Positions 6,794 to 15,115 of a stretch of DNA of 64,000 nt are shown one piece after another. The notes beneath the pieces were generated by a model. It worked only from the letters and a program-made list of their open reading frames with translations, was not told the DNA's origin and did no database searches. The position numbers and the translations under genes were made by a program. This DNA is from Nocardiopsis sp. FR4 (GTDB lineage: Bacteria > Actinomycetota > Actinomycetes > Streptosporangiales > Streptosporangiaceae), in NCBI RefSeq assembly GCF_009830945.1, contig NZ_VWVV01000013.1, positions 1 through 64,000 of the forward strand, read 5' to 3'. Position 1 is the first letter of the stretch. Every line of letters starts with the position of its first letter.

Positions 6794-8446
6794 ATGGCGT
6801 CCACCGCCGCAGGACCGTCCGCGCCCCCGCGTCCGCTCCACGTCCTCAGAACCGTGCGCGTCCTGGTCCGCGCCGGTGTGCTCAGCATCGGCCGCCCCGA
6901 CCGGGTCGTCCGCCAGCTGCGTGCCCTGCGCACGTGGGGCGCCACGATCGCCGGCGGCTACGCCGCGGCCGGCGAGCGCGTGCCCGACGCCGTGGCGGTC
7001 GTCGACGAGCACGGGCCGGCGACCTTCCGCGAGATGAACCTGCGCGCCCGGGAGCTGGCCGTGCGGCTGCGCCGCGCGGGTGTGGGACCGGACGCGCGGG
7101 TGGGCGTGCTGTGCCGCAACCACAGCGGCTTCGTGCAGACGATGGCGGCCTGCGGGCGCCTGGGCGCGGACACCGTCCTGCTCAACACGGGGCTGTCGGC
7201 GGGCCAGCTGGCCGCCGCGGTGGCGGACAACGGGGTGTCGGTGGTCGTGGCGGACGCCGAGTTCGGGGACCTGTGCGGGGATCTGCCGCCGGAGGTGCTC
7301 CGAATGACGGCCTGGGGCGTGCCCCCGGCCGGGGGCCTGTGCGTGCCGTGGCGGGCGGGGGCGGAGCCGGGGCCGGAGGAGGAGCCGGGGCCGGAGGAGG
7401 AGCCGAGGCCGCCGGAGCGCCCGGGGCGGCTGGTCGTGCTCACGTCGGGGACGACGGGTGCCCCCAAGGGCGCGCGGCGGCCCACGCCGAAGGGACCGCA
7501 GGACGCGGCCTCGGTGCTGTCCCGGATCCCCCTGCGCTCCTCGGACCGCATCCTGATCTCGGCGCCCCTCTTCCACACGTGGGGGCTGGCGGGCGTGCAG
7601 CTGGGCATGTCGATGCGGGCCACGCTGGTTCTGCGGCGCGTGTTCGAGCCGGAGGACGTGCTGCGGACGGTGAGCGGGGAGCGGTGCACCGCGCTGTTCG
7701 CGGTGCCGGTGATGCTGCGCCGGATCATGGACCTGCCCAGGGCCACGCGGGAGCGGTACGACACCTCGTCGCTGCGGGTGGTGGCGTGCAGCGGTTCGGC
7801 GATGAGCCCGCAGCTGATCACGGACTTCATGGACGCGTTCGGGGACGTGCTCTACAACCTGTACGGATCGACCGAGGTGTCGTGGGCGACGATCGCCACC
7901 CCGGAGGAGATGCGCCGGTCCCCCACCACCGCGGGCCGGCCTCCCCTGGGAACGCGGATCGCGGTCCTGGGCGGGAACGGCGAGGAGGTACCGCCGGGGA
8001 CGGAGGGGTCGATCCACGTCGGCAACGACATGCTCTTCGACGGCTACACGAACGGGCGGAGCAGGAGGGTCGCGGGCGGGCTGATGGAGACCGGGGACCG
8101 GGGCCTCGTGGACGCCGACGGACTGCTGCACGTGATGGGCCGGGACGACGACATGATCGTCTCGGGCGGGGAGAACGTGTTCCCGCGCCCGGTGGAGGAG
8201 GTGATCGTCACCCTGCCGTCGGTGCGCGAGGTCGTGGTGACCGGCGTGCCCGACGAGGAGTTCGGGCAGCGGTTCGCGGCCTTCGTCGTGCCGCACGAGG
8301 GCGCGCTGGTGGATCCGAACGAGGTGCGCATGCGCGTGCGCGAGGCGCTGGGGCGGTTCTCGGTGCCGCGCGACGTGGTGGTGCTGGAGGAGCTGCCGCG
8401 CAACGCGACGGGCAAGGTGGTCAAACGCCTGCTGCCCCGCCCGTGA
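6794..8446 (+). CDS. Acyl-CoA ligase (AMP-forming, FadD-like)
   Basis: 550 aa, normal for the ANL superfamily. It carries the phosphate-binding loop LTSGTTGAPKGA (about 218-229), the A5-like NLYGSTEVSW, the hinge region GRDDDMIVSGGENVFPRPVE, and the catalytic-Lys motif LPRNATGKVVKR near the C-terminus. It activates a carboxylic acid, probably a fatty or aromatic acid, to its acyl-CoA via an acyl-adenylate. About 190 residues in, an acidic linker with a duplicated PGPEEE unit precedes the phosphate loop; it is encoded by a perfect 18-bp tandem repeat. The ATG at 6794 is chosen over 6617 because homology begins there (GGAG upstream). The substrate cannot be assigned. Terminators flank it, so it is monocistronic. 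Confidence 0.88.
   Translation: MASTAAGPSAPPRPLHVLRTVRVLVRAGVLSIGRPDRVVRQLRALRTWGATIAGGYAAAGERVPDAVAVVDEHGPATFREMNLRARELAVRLRRAGVGPDARVGVLCRNHSGFVQTMAACGRLGADTVLLNTGLSAGQLAAAVADNGVSVVVADAEFGDLCGDLPPEVLRMTAWGVPPAGGLCVPWRAGAEPGPEEEPGPEEEPRPPERPGRLVVLTSGTTGAPKGARRPTPKGPQDAASVLSRIPLRSSDRILISAPLFHTWGLAGVQLGMSMRATLVLRRVFEPEDVLRTVSGERCTALFAVPVMLRRIMDLPRATRERYDTSSLRVVACSGSAMSPQLITDFMDAFGDVLYNLYGSTEVSWATIATPEEMRRSPTTAGRPPLGTRIAVLGGNGEEVPPGTEGSIHVGNDMLFDGYTNGRSRRVAGGLMETGDRGLVDADGLLHVMGRDDDMIVSGGENVFPRPVEEVIVTLPSVREVVVTGVPDEEFGQRFAAFVVPHEGALVDPNEVRMRVREALGRFSVPRDVVVLEELPRNATGKVVKRLLPRP
7363..7398 (+). repeat. 18-bp tandem repeat inside the acyl-CoA ligase gene
   Basis: Two identical copies of GGAGCCGGGGCCGGAGGA (7363-7380, 7381-7398), with a partial third copy, encode the repeated PGPEEE linker. 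Slippage could change linker length without disturbing the frame. Confidence 0.85.
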
Positions 8447-8473
8447 CCGAATGGGTTTCGGTGGACCGGAACT

Positions 8474-8501
8474 CCGGAGCGGGATTGCGGCCCCGCTCCG
8501 G
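8474..8501 (+). terminator. Terminator after the acyl-CoA ligase gene
   Basis: Perfect 10-bp stem CCGGAGCGGG / CCCGCTCCGG with an 8-base loop, 28 bases past the stop codon. Confidence 0.65.
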
Positions 8502-8659
8502 CGGTCACCGGCGCTCTGAAACAGCGAGCAGGAGGCGGGCCCGTAAGAGCTGTCGCGAGCTGCGATTTCTCCCGTAGGCACCAGTTTGGCACGCCGTACC
8601 ACTCTTCTTTGTGCGCAAGGTAATTGTGGGCTTTGAATATCGGCCATGAGGTAACTACC

Positions 8660-9154
8660 ATGGTGTCGATGCCCGACCGATCCCCCGCCCCTGCGGGCGA
8701 CTTCTCCCTGCCTCCCGTCGACGAGCAGATGTGCTTCGCGCTCTACGCCGCGTCGCGTGCGGTCACCAACCTGTACCGGCCCCTGCTGGAGCCGTTGGGG
8801 CTGACCTATCCCCAGTACCTGGTGATGATGCTCCTCTGGGAGCGCGGTGAGTGCTGGGTGAAGGACTTCGGATCCGTGCTGCAGCTGGACTACGGCACCC
8901 TCACGCCGCTGCTCAAGCGGCTGGAGGCCCGGGGTCTGCTGAGCCGCGGCCGGGATCCGCGCGACGAGCGCTCCGTCCGCGTCGCCCTCACGGAGGAGGG
9001 CAGGCGGATGCGGACGCGCGCCAAGGGGATTCCGGAGGCGATCGGCAGGGTCATCGACCTACCCGAGGAGGAGTTCGAGGCCACCAGGCTGGCGTTGCGC
9101 CGCCTGACCGCGAACGTGCTCGCGGGACAGGCCCAGCTGCCCGAGGGCGGCTGA
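8660..9154 (+). CDS. MarR-family regulator, OhrR-like
   Basis: 164 aa. The N-terminal DEQMCFALYAASRAVT carries the redox Cys (Cys25) that senses organic hydroperoxides in OhrR proteins. It is followed by LEPLGLTYPQYLVMMLLWE and a winged helix (KDFGSVLQLDYGTLTPLLKRLEARGLLSR, wing DPRDERSVRVALTEEG). It should repress its targets until the Cys is oxidised. No ohr peroxidase gene is adjacent, so the usual partner is missing. The start at 8660 has GAGGT eight bases upstream; ATG 8669 is an alternative. The 80 bases upstream are less GC-rich than their surroundings and include AAGGTAATTGTGGG, a possible half-operator. Confidence 0.85.
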   Translation: MVSMPDRSPAPAGDFSLPPVDEQMCFALYAASRAVTNLYRPLLEPLGLTYPQYLVMMLLWERGECWVKDFGSVLQLDYGTLTPLLKRLEARGLLSRGRDPRDERSVRVALTEEGRRMRTRAKGIPEAIGRVIDLPEEEFEATRLALRRLTANVLAGQAQLPEGG

Positions 9155-9287
9155 GGCCGGACGGGCTCCGTCACCGCGTCCGCCGTCGGGGGACGACGGA
9201 CGGCAGCGGTCGGCGGTGGGGACGGGCACCACGGGGGTCGTGCCCGTCCTCGGGTGGGCGGGTCGTGACCACGGCCCGCCCTTGCCG

Positions 9288-9346
9288 TTCCGGAAGCACG
9301 GTCCTTCCGGATGCCCCGTCGTTTCCGGATATCGGCCCGTTCCGGG
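9288..9346. promoter_or_regulatory. Four phased TTCCGG elements
   Basis: TTCCGGA at 9288, 9305 and 9323, and TTCCGGG at 9340, are spaced 17, 18 and 17 bases and end 17 bases before the small gene at 9363. Each element is close to the palindrome TCCGGA. The regular spacing looks like an iterated operator; no regulator can be named. Confidence 0.4.
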
Positions 9347-9362
9347 GGCTAGTGTGGTGGCC

Positions 9363-9596
9363 ATGTCGATCTGGGCGTCAGACAACCGCAGTGGCCAGGT
9401 CCGTGAGGCCCTGACGATGCTCCTGTCCCAGGGAGTGATTGACGACTTCCGCATCCGGCCGGACGAGGAGTTCCCCTTCCGGGTGACCGTCCCGGCCGGG
9501 GTGGTGCCGATGACCGAGCACCAGGCGGCGCACTTCGCGCTGGGCGCGGCCGTGGGGCACTTCGGCCGCCTGGTGCGCGGCGGCGGGGGCCGGTAG
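9363..9596 (+). CDS. Small hypothetical protein
   Basis: 77 aa, starting MSIWASDNRSGQVREALTML. It has an amphipathic N-terminal helix, an acidic central segment (DDFRIRPDEEFPF) and a C-terminal hydrophobic helix (HQAAHFALGAAVGHFGRLV) that is too polar for a convincing membrane span. No Cys and no recognised domain. No good Shine-Dalgarno site precedes the ATG; GGGGGCTAG lies 11 bases upstream, so it may be leaderless or weakly translated. Codon use fits the surrounding genes. It sits alone between an OhrR-like regulator and a convergent PHA depolymerase. Existence is likely but not certain. Confidence 0.5.
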   Translation: MSIWASDNRSGQVREALTMLLSQGVIDDFRIRPDEEFPFRVTVPAGVVPMTEHQAAHFALGAAVGHFGRLVRGGGGR

Positions 9597-9625
9597 GCGC
9601 CCGGCCCCCGCCGCTCGGAACCCCG

Positions 9626-10888
9626 CTAACAGCCGGGGACGCGCTCCCAGTGGGCGGTCGAGGTCTGGGCCAGCGACGTCGTGACGAAGACGTTCCACAG
9701 ACCGAGCGCGTCGCCGGACCCGACCGCGTAGGTCTGTCCGAGCCGCTGGACGGCCCGGCCCGCCGACACGTGGCCGTAGTTGCTGTCGGTCACGCACGTC
9801 CCGGACCCGGACGGGTCCGTGGGCTCCTCCGTCGGTTCCTCCGCGGGCGGGTCGGTGGGGCCGGGGTCGCCTCCGCCTCCCTCCCCGATGCCCCAGAAGT
9901 CGACGGTGTGGCCGGTCGAGCAGACCGCGGCCAGGAAGTAGGCGCCCGCGGTACCGCAGCCGGAGGAAGGGTCGACGGGGGTTCCGTGGCCCATGCCGGA
10001 GACCGTGAAGTGGGCGACGGCGGCGCCGCGCGCGTCCCCGCCGTGGTAGGCGGCGGTGGTGGGCCCGGGGAGCCGCTCGGTGCTGTCGGGGGTGCCCGAC
10101 AGGCCGTGGACGTCGGCCCACTGGCTCACGCTGGCGGTCCCGTTGGCGGGGACCACGGTGGTGTCGGAGGTGCCGTGCCAGACGGCGACGCGCGGCCAGG
10201 GACCGCTCCAGCCGGGGTTCTTGGCGCGGACCGCGTCACCCCAGCGCTGCGGGGTGTTGGTCTTCCCCGGGTTCATGCAGCCGAACGCGTCGATCATGCC
10301 GCTCGCGCAGCCCACGGGGATCCCCGCGATGACACTGCCCCCGGCGAACAGGTCGGGGTAGGCGGCCAGGAGCTCCCCGGCCATGGCGCCCCCGGCCGAG
10401 AGTCCGGAGACGTACACCCGGTCGGCGTCCAGGCCGTGCGCGGACACGGCGTGCTCCACCATGGAGCGGATCGAGCGCGCCTCACCGGAGTCGCGGGCGG
10501 TGTCGCCCCGCTCGAACCAGTTGAAGCAGCCGCTGGCGTTGTTGGCCGACCTCTGCTCGGGGTAGAGCAGGGCGAAGCCGTCCGCGTCGGCGTGCGCGGG
10601 CCATCCGGAGTGGCCGTGGTAGGCGGCGGCGCTCTGCGAGCATCCGTGCAGCAGCACGACCAGGGGTGCGCCGTCGGGCAGACCGTCGGGCACGTAGGTG
10701 TACATCGCCAGGTTTCCGGGGTTGGTGCCGAACGAGGGCACCGGGGTGAGCGCGGCGGCCGAGGCGCGCGGGGCCGGGGCGGCCAGGAGGGCGGCGAACG
10801 CGACGGTGAGGGCGGCCAGGACGGCGAGCGGGAAGCGCGACCGCCTCGGGAACGGTGCGGGGTACGCGGGTGGTGCCGGGAAGTCCAT
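9626..10888 (-). CDS. Secreted polyhydroxyalkanoate depolymerase (PHB depolymerase family esterase)
   Basis: 420 aa. Signal peptide (RRSRFPLAVLAALTVAFAAL, cleavage near ASAAA, residue 45), then a type-1 catalytic domain: oxyanion segment VVLLHGCSQSAAAY (about 77-90), nucleophile GLSAGG (Ser164), a late GMGHGTPVD His, and several Cys likely paired. A Gly/Pro/Thr/Glu linker (about 335-365) leads to a 55-residue C-terminal domain with two Cys (TCVTDSNYGHVSAGRAVQRL to HWERVPGC). This tail differs from the classic Fn3/substrate-binding tail and may bind polymer. It hydrolyses extracellular short-chain polyester to hydroxyacid oligomers. Divergent from a 3-hydroxybutyrate dehydrogenase, which fits degradation followed by oxidation. 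Confidence 0.88.
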   Translation of the reverse strand: MDFPAPPAYPAPFPRRSRFPLAVLAALTVAFAALLAAPAPRASAAALTPVPSFGTNPGNLAMYTYVPDGLPDGAPLVVLLHGCSQSAAAYHGHSGWPAHADADGFALLYPEQRSANNASGCFNWFERGDTARDSGEARSIRSMVEHAVSAHGLDADRVYVSGLSAGGAMAGELLAAYPDLFAGGSVIAGIPVGCASGMIDAFGCMNPGKTNTPQRWGDAVRAKNPGWSGPWPRVAVWHGTSDTTVVPANGTASVSQWADVHGLSGTPDSTERLPGPTTAAYHGGDARGAAVAHFTVSGMGHGTPVDPSSGCGTAGAYFLAAVCSTGHTVDFWGIGEGGGGDPGPTDPPAEEPTEEPTDPSGSGTCVTDSNYGHVSAGRAVQRLGQTYAVGSGDALGLWNVFVTTSLAQTSTAHWERVPGC

Positions 10889-11115
10889 GGGGGTGTGCCT
10901 CCGGGGGGTCGGAACGGTGAGCGGGGGACCGTGGCAGGGAGCCTAGCCCCGTAGTGATCTCGACCACATGGGCTCCGGGCACCGAACGCCGGCCGGCGGC
11001 CAGTGGGAACCCCACAGGAGGACCGGGTGTCATGGGCGCTGACCACATATCCCTGGTCCGGGGTGTGTCCGCCGCACCTATCCCGGGGAGGGGAGGGCGG
11101 GCCTAGTTTGCTGCC

Positions 11116-11967
11116 ATGACGACGCACGAGTTCCTGCCGGGCGCGGCGCGGCAGGCCGCCCAGTCCCCCTCCCCCGAGACCGCGGGGGGCCCGCACGCGG
11201 CCGGGGCCGCCCACACCACGCGGGTCGACCTCACCGGAAGGACCGCCCTGGTGACCGGGGCGGCCAGCGGCATCGGCCGGGCCTGTGCCCTGCGCCTGGC
11301 CGACGCGGGAGCCAGCGTCCGCCTGGTCGACCTGGACGGGGAGGCCCTCGGCACGCTGGCCGAGCAGGGGGTGGGCGAGGCGGTGGTGCTGGACCTGACC
11401 GACCTGGACGCGGCCGAGGAGGCCGCCAGGGGCGCGGACATCGTGGTCAACAACGCCGGGGTACAGACGGTCGCGCCCGTGCAGGACTTCCCTCCGGAGC
11501 GTTTCTCCCTCATCCTTCGTCTCATGGTCGAGTCGCCGTTCCGCGTGGTGCGCGGCGCCCTGCCCCACATGTACGCCCGGGGGTGGGGCCGCGTCGTCAA
11601 CATCTCCTCGGTGCACGGGCTGCGCGCCTCGGCCTACAAGTCGGCCTACGTGACCGCCAAGCACGGCCTGGAGGGCTTCTCGAAGGTGGTCGCCCTGGAG
11701 GGCGCCGCACACGGGGTGACCTCCAACTGTGTGAACCCCGGATACGTGCGCACGCCGCTGGTGGAGCGGCAGATCGCCGAGCAGGCGGCGGCGCACGGCA
11801 TCGCCGAGGAGCGGGTGGTCTCGGAGGTCCTTCTGGCCAGGACCCCGCTCAAGCGGCTGATCGAGCCCTCCGAGGTCGCCGAGCTGGTCGCCTACCTGTG
11901 CGGTGAGGACGCGTCGTTCGTCAACGGAGCGTCCCTGCCCGTGGACGGAGCATGGAGCGCGAGCTGA
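11116..11967 (+). CDS. 3-hydroxybutyrate dehydrogenase (SDR family)
   Basis: 283 aa. A variable 36-residue N-terminus precedes a classic short-chain dehydrogenase fold: TGAASGIG (47-54), NNAG (112-115), Ser in VVNISSVHG, and the catalytic pair in SAYVTAKHG (Tyr178, Lys182). NCVNPGYVRTPLVERQI and the C-terminal FVNGASLPVDGAW are hallmarks of the bacterial 3-hydroxybutyrate dehydrogenases, which oxidise (R)-3-hydroxybutyrate to acetoacetate with NAD+. It faces the PHA depolymerase gene and overlaps the downstream regulator gene by 16 bases, so enzyme and regulator are made together. The extended N-terminus is unusual; an internal start after residue 30 is possible but no better start codon or ribosome site was found. 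Confidence 0.85.
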   Translation: MTTHEFLPGAARQAAQSPSPETAGGPHAAGAAHTTRVDLTGRTALVTGAASGIGRACALRLADAGASVRLVDLDGEALGTLAEQGVGEAVVLDLTDLDAAEEAARGADIVVNNAGVQTVAPVQDFPPERFSLILRLMVESPFRVVRGALPHMYARGWGRVVNISSVHGLRASAYKSAYVTAKHGLEGFSKVVALEGAAHGVTSNCVNPGYVRTPLVERQIAEQAAAHGIAEERVVSEVLLARTPLKRLIEPSEVAELVAYLCGEDASFVNGASLPVDGAWSAS

Positions 11968-13958
11968 ACACCCCCACTTCCGGGCTTCCCGGCGACGTCG
12001 GACCGGCGGGCCCCGGCGGAGCGGCCGACCAGGACGGCCAGGCGCTGTTCCTGGACCTGCTGCTGCGCGACGCTCCCGCGGTGGAGTACGAGCGGCCGGT
12101 GCTGCGCGCGCGGGCCAACGGCGAGGACCCGGAGGTGGTGGCCGCGTTGGAGGCCACCAAGCTGACGGCGCTGCGGGTGCGCTCGGTGATGCGCGACCGA
12201 CAGCGGCGCGAGTCGGAGCTGGGCGCGCTGTTCGAGACCGCCAACGACCTGGCGGGGATGCGCAGCCTGGACCAGGTGCTGCGGGCGATCGTGGAGCGGG
12301 CGCGCAACCTGCTGCGCACGGACATCGCGTACCTGACCCTGAGCGATCCGGAGGCGGGCGGCACCTACATGCGGATGACGTCGGGGTCGGTGTCGGCGTC
12401 GTTCCAGCGGCTGCGGCTGGCCCACGGCAAGGGGCTGGGCGGTCTGGTGGCCACGACGGCGCTGCCGTACGTGACGGCCAACTACTTCGCCGACCCCCGG
12501 TTCGAGCACGCGGAGAACATCGACCACGCGGTGCGCGAGGAGGGCCTGGTGGCCATCCTGGGCGTACCGCTGAAGATGAACGGGCGCGACGTGGGCGTGC
12601 TGTTCGCGGCCAACCGGCGCGAGCGGCCCTTCGCGCACTCGGAGGTGGCGCTGCTGTCGTCGCTGGCCACGCACGCCGCCATCGCGATCGACAGCGCGAA
12701 CCTGATCGACGACACGCGACGCGCCCTGGACGAGCTGCACACCGTCAACGAGCGGTTGCAACGGCACACGGCGTCGGTGGAGCGGTCGGCGGCGGCGCAC
12801 GACCGGCTGACCGACCTGGTGCTGCGCGGCGGCGGCGTGCGCGAGGTGGCGGCGGCGGTGGCCGAGGTGCTGGGCGGCACGGTGCTGATCCACGACGCGA
12901 CCTCGGAGGAGTCGGTGACGGCCACTCCCCAGGGCGTGGTGGAGCGGACCGCCCGGGGCGGTGCGCCGTGGGACTCCGGGAACGGGGACCTGGCCGAGGC
13001 GGTGCGTACCTCCCTGGCCAGCGGCAGGGCGGTGCGGTCGGGCGGAGCGTGGGTGGCGTCGGCGGCGGCGGGCAACGAGCCGCTGGGCACCCTCGTCCTG
13101 CGCGGGGTGGAGCTGGACTCCACCGACCAGCGGGTGCTGGAGCGCGCGGCGATGGTGACGGCGCTGCTGCTGCTCATGCGGCGGTCGGTGAGCGAGACCG
13201 AGCACCGGGTGCGCGGCGACCTGCTGGACGAGCTGCTGGAGGTGCCCGCGCGCGACCCGGCCTCGCTGCGGCAGCGGGCGGCGCTGCTGCGCGCCGACCT
13301 GGAGGCTCCGCACGTGCTGGTGGTGGCCGAGGCGCCGGGCGGTGACCCCGGTCGGCTGCGCTCGGCGGCGACCCACGTGGCCGAGACCACCGGGGGACTG
13401 GCCGGGAGCCGGTCCGGCCGCCTGGTACTGGCGCTGCCCGGGACGGACGCCTCCGCGGTGGGGCGCCGGGTGGCCGACGAGCTGTCGGCGGCGGTGAACG
13501 GGCCGGTGACCGCGGGGGCGGGCGGTCCCACGAACGGCCCGGAGGCGTTCCGGGAGGCGTTCGCGGAGGCGTCGCGGTGCCTGCAGACGCTGCGGGCGCT
13601 GGGGCGGGAGGGGGACGTGGCCACCACGGGGGACCTGGGTTTCTCGGGTCTGCTGTTGAGCCAGGAGCGGGACGTGCCGGGCTTCGTGTCGGCGGCGTTG
13701 GGCCCCCTGCTGGAGTACGACGCCAGGAGGGGCACGCTGCTGGTGGAGACGCTGCGGGCCTACTTCGCCGCCGGGGGCAACCTGTCGCGGGCCAAGGACG
13801 AGCTGCACATCCACGTCAACACGGTGGCCCAGCGCCTGGAGCGGATCGGGCAGCTGATCGGGGCGGACTGGCAGCACCCGGACCGGGCGCTGGAGCTGCA
13901 GCTGGCCCTGCATCTGCACGGCCTCCTGGACCGGGGCGTCGATCTGGGCGGAAGCTGA
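11952..13958 (+). CDS. GAF-domain PucR-type transcriptional regulator
   Basis: 668 aa. An N-terminal helical segment leads to a GAF domain (about residues 80-250, including RARNLLRTDIAYLTLSDP and EGLVAILGVPLKMNGRDVGV). The middle is variable and the C-terminus is a PucR helix-turn-helix (TLRAYFAAGGNLSRAKDELH, HVNTVAQRLERIGQLIG, about 590-655). Regulators of this build sense small molecules through GAF and activate neighbouring catabolic genes. The gene overlaps the 3-hydroxybutyrate dehydrogenase gene by 16 bases, so it most likely controls the PHA/3-hydroxybutyrate module. The ligand is unknown; 3-hydroxybutyrate or acetoacetate are reasonable guesses. Confidence 0.85.
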   Translation: MERELNTPTSGLPGDVGPAGPGGAADQDGQALFLDLLLRDAPAVEYERPVLRARANGEDPEVVAALEATKLTALRVRSVMRDRQRRESELGALFETANDLAGMRSLDQVLRAIVERARNLLRTDIAYLTLSDPEAGGTYMRMTSGSVSASFQRLRLAHGKGLGGLVATTALPYVTANYFADPRFEHAENIDHAVREEGLVAILGVPLKMNGRDVGVLFAANRRERPFAHSEVALLSSLATHAAIAIDSANLIDDTRRALDELHTVNERLQRHTASVERSAAAHDRLTDLVLRGGGVREVAAAVAEVLGGTVLIHDATSEESVTATPQGVVERTARGGAPWDSGNGDLAEAVRTSLASGRAVRSGGAWVASAAAGNEPLGTLVLRGVELDSTDQRVLERAAMVTALLLLMRRSVSETEHRVRGDLLDELLEVPARDPASLRQRAALLRADLEAPHVLVVAEAPGGDPGRLRSAATHVAETTGGLAGSRSGRLVLALPGTDASAVGRRVADELSAAVNGPVTAGAGGPTNGPEAFREAFAEASRCLQTLRALGREGDVATTGDLGFSGLLLSQERDVPGFVSAALGPLLEYDARRGTLLVETLRAYFAAGGNLSRAKDELHIHVNTVAQRLERIGQLIGADWQHPDRALELQLALHLHGLLDRGVDLGGS

Positions 13959-13986
13959 GCACGCTCCGGCCGGTCCGACGACCGCG

Positions 13987-14020
13987 GTGACCGCGGGGCA
14001 CCCGGACCGTCCGCGGTCAC
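13987..14020. terminator. Hairpin terminator between convergent genes
   Basis: Perfect 10-bp arms GTGACCGCGG / CCGCGGTCAC with a 14-base loop, between the PucR-type regulator (+) and the alpha/beta hydrolase (-). Confidence 0.55.
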
Positions 14021-14170
14021 GGCCTGGGGCGCTGGCCCGGCCCGCCCGCGATCCACGCGGGTCCGGACCGCCGCGCGCACCGGGGGCTCCGCTCCCGCCC
14101 GGAAGGCCGGGCGCGGTGTGAGGCGGCGGGGGAGGGCCGGTGTGCGTCCGGGAAGTCTGCCCTCCCGCCC

Positions 14171-15115
14171 TCAACGGGCGTCGGCGGTCTCCCGGACGAT
14201 CCCGTCGACGTGCGCGGCGACCAGGGCCGCGGTCGGGGAGAACAGCGGGCTGTAGTGGTTGTCGTCGGGGAGTTCGACGGTGGCCACGTGTCCGGGGAGC
14301 CCGGCCAGGCGCTCGCGGGTGTAGAGGCCCGGGCTCTCGTCCATGAGGCCGCGCGCCGCCCACAGCAGGCGGGCGGGGCGCCGGAGGCGGGCGAGCGCGC
14401 CGAGGGTCTCGGGGTCGGCGAGGACCTGTCCACCGTCCGCGCGCACGGCCGCCTCGTCGCAGGCCGAGCGCATCGCGGGCGGTTCCCCGACCAGGTCGCG
14501 CAGGACGTAGCGGTCCGTCCAGGTGTTCCACCGCCCCGCGAAGGCGGGGTGGCGCCGCCAGAACTCCCGGTAGTGGTCGGGGCTCGCGAAGGTCCTCCGC
14601 AGGCGGGCCATGGCGGGGCCGAGGACGGCGTCGATGTCGGTCCCCGGGGCGAGGGGCAGCCCGTGTCCGCCGTCGACCAGCACCACCCCGGCGACCCGTT
14701 CGGGGTGGCGCACGGCGGCCAGGCAGGCGACGAACGCCCCCATCGAGTGGCCGACCAGGACGGTGGCTCCCACCCCCCGGTCGTCGAGTACGGCGACCAG
14801 GTCGTCGGCGTGGGCGGCCAGGCCGCGGGGTCCGGCCAGGCGGCCGCTGCGTCCGCGCCCGCGCAGGTCGGGGGCGAGCAGCGGCGGGCCGCCGAGCCGG
14901 GACAGCTCGGCGGCGACCCGGGCGAAGGCGTGGCCGTTGGCGGTGATGCCGTGGACGGCCAGGACCGGGGTGCCGGGGCCGTCCCCCCACCTGGTGACGG
15001 CCAGGTCGCCGCCGGGGACGGGGACGGTGTACTCGTCCTCCCGGACCGGTGCGTCGGCGGACGCGCCCGGTTCGGTCCCGGAGGGGGCGCCGGTCCGGCG
15101 CGGGTGGTCGGTCAT
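14171..15115 (-). CDS. Alpha/beta hydrolase
   Basis: 314 aa. Alpha/beta fold motifs are present: VLAVHGITANGHAF (HG oxyanion), APDLRGRGRSG, the nucleophile elbow VGHSMGAFVACLA (Ser in GHSMG), an acid in the RLLWAARGLMDE strand region, and a late His in LPDDNHYSPLF. It probably hydrolyses an ester, amide or lactone. Its ATG overlaps the livM stop by 4 bases (ATGA), making it the last gene of the ABC transporter operon. This suggests that the imported solute, or a precursor of it, is its substrate (inference). Confidence 0.82.
   Translation of the reverse strand: MTDHPRRTGAPSGTEPGASADAPVREDEYTVPVPGGDLAVTRWGDGPGTPVLAVHGITANGHAFARVAAELSRLGGPPLLAPDLRGRGRSGRLAGPRGLAAHADDLVAVLDDRGVGATVLVGHSMGAFVACLAAVRHPERVAGVVLVDGGHGLPLAPGTDIDAVLGPAMARLRRTFASPDHYREFWRRHPAFAGRWNTWTDRYVLRDLVGEPPAMRSACDEAAVRADGGQVLADPETLGALARLRRPARLLWAARGLMDESPGLYTRERLAGLPGHVATVELPDDNHYSPLFSPTAALVAAHVDGIVRETADAR

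Noticed and set aside
12482-13735. 417-codon minus-strand open frame inside the GAF/PucR regulator
   Set aside because: Ser/Arg/Ala-rich shadow; the plus strand has a clear GAF and PucR helix-turn-helix.
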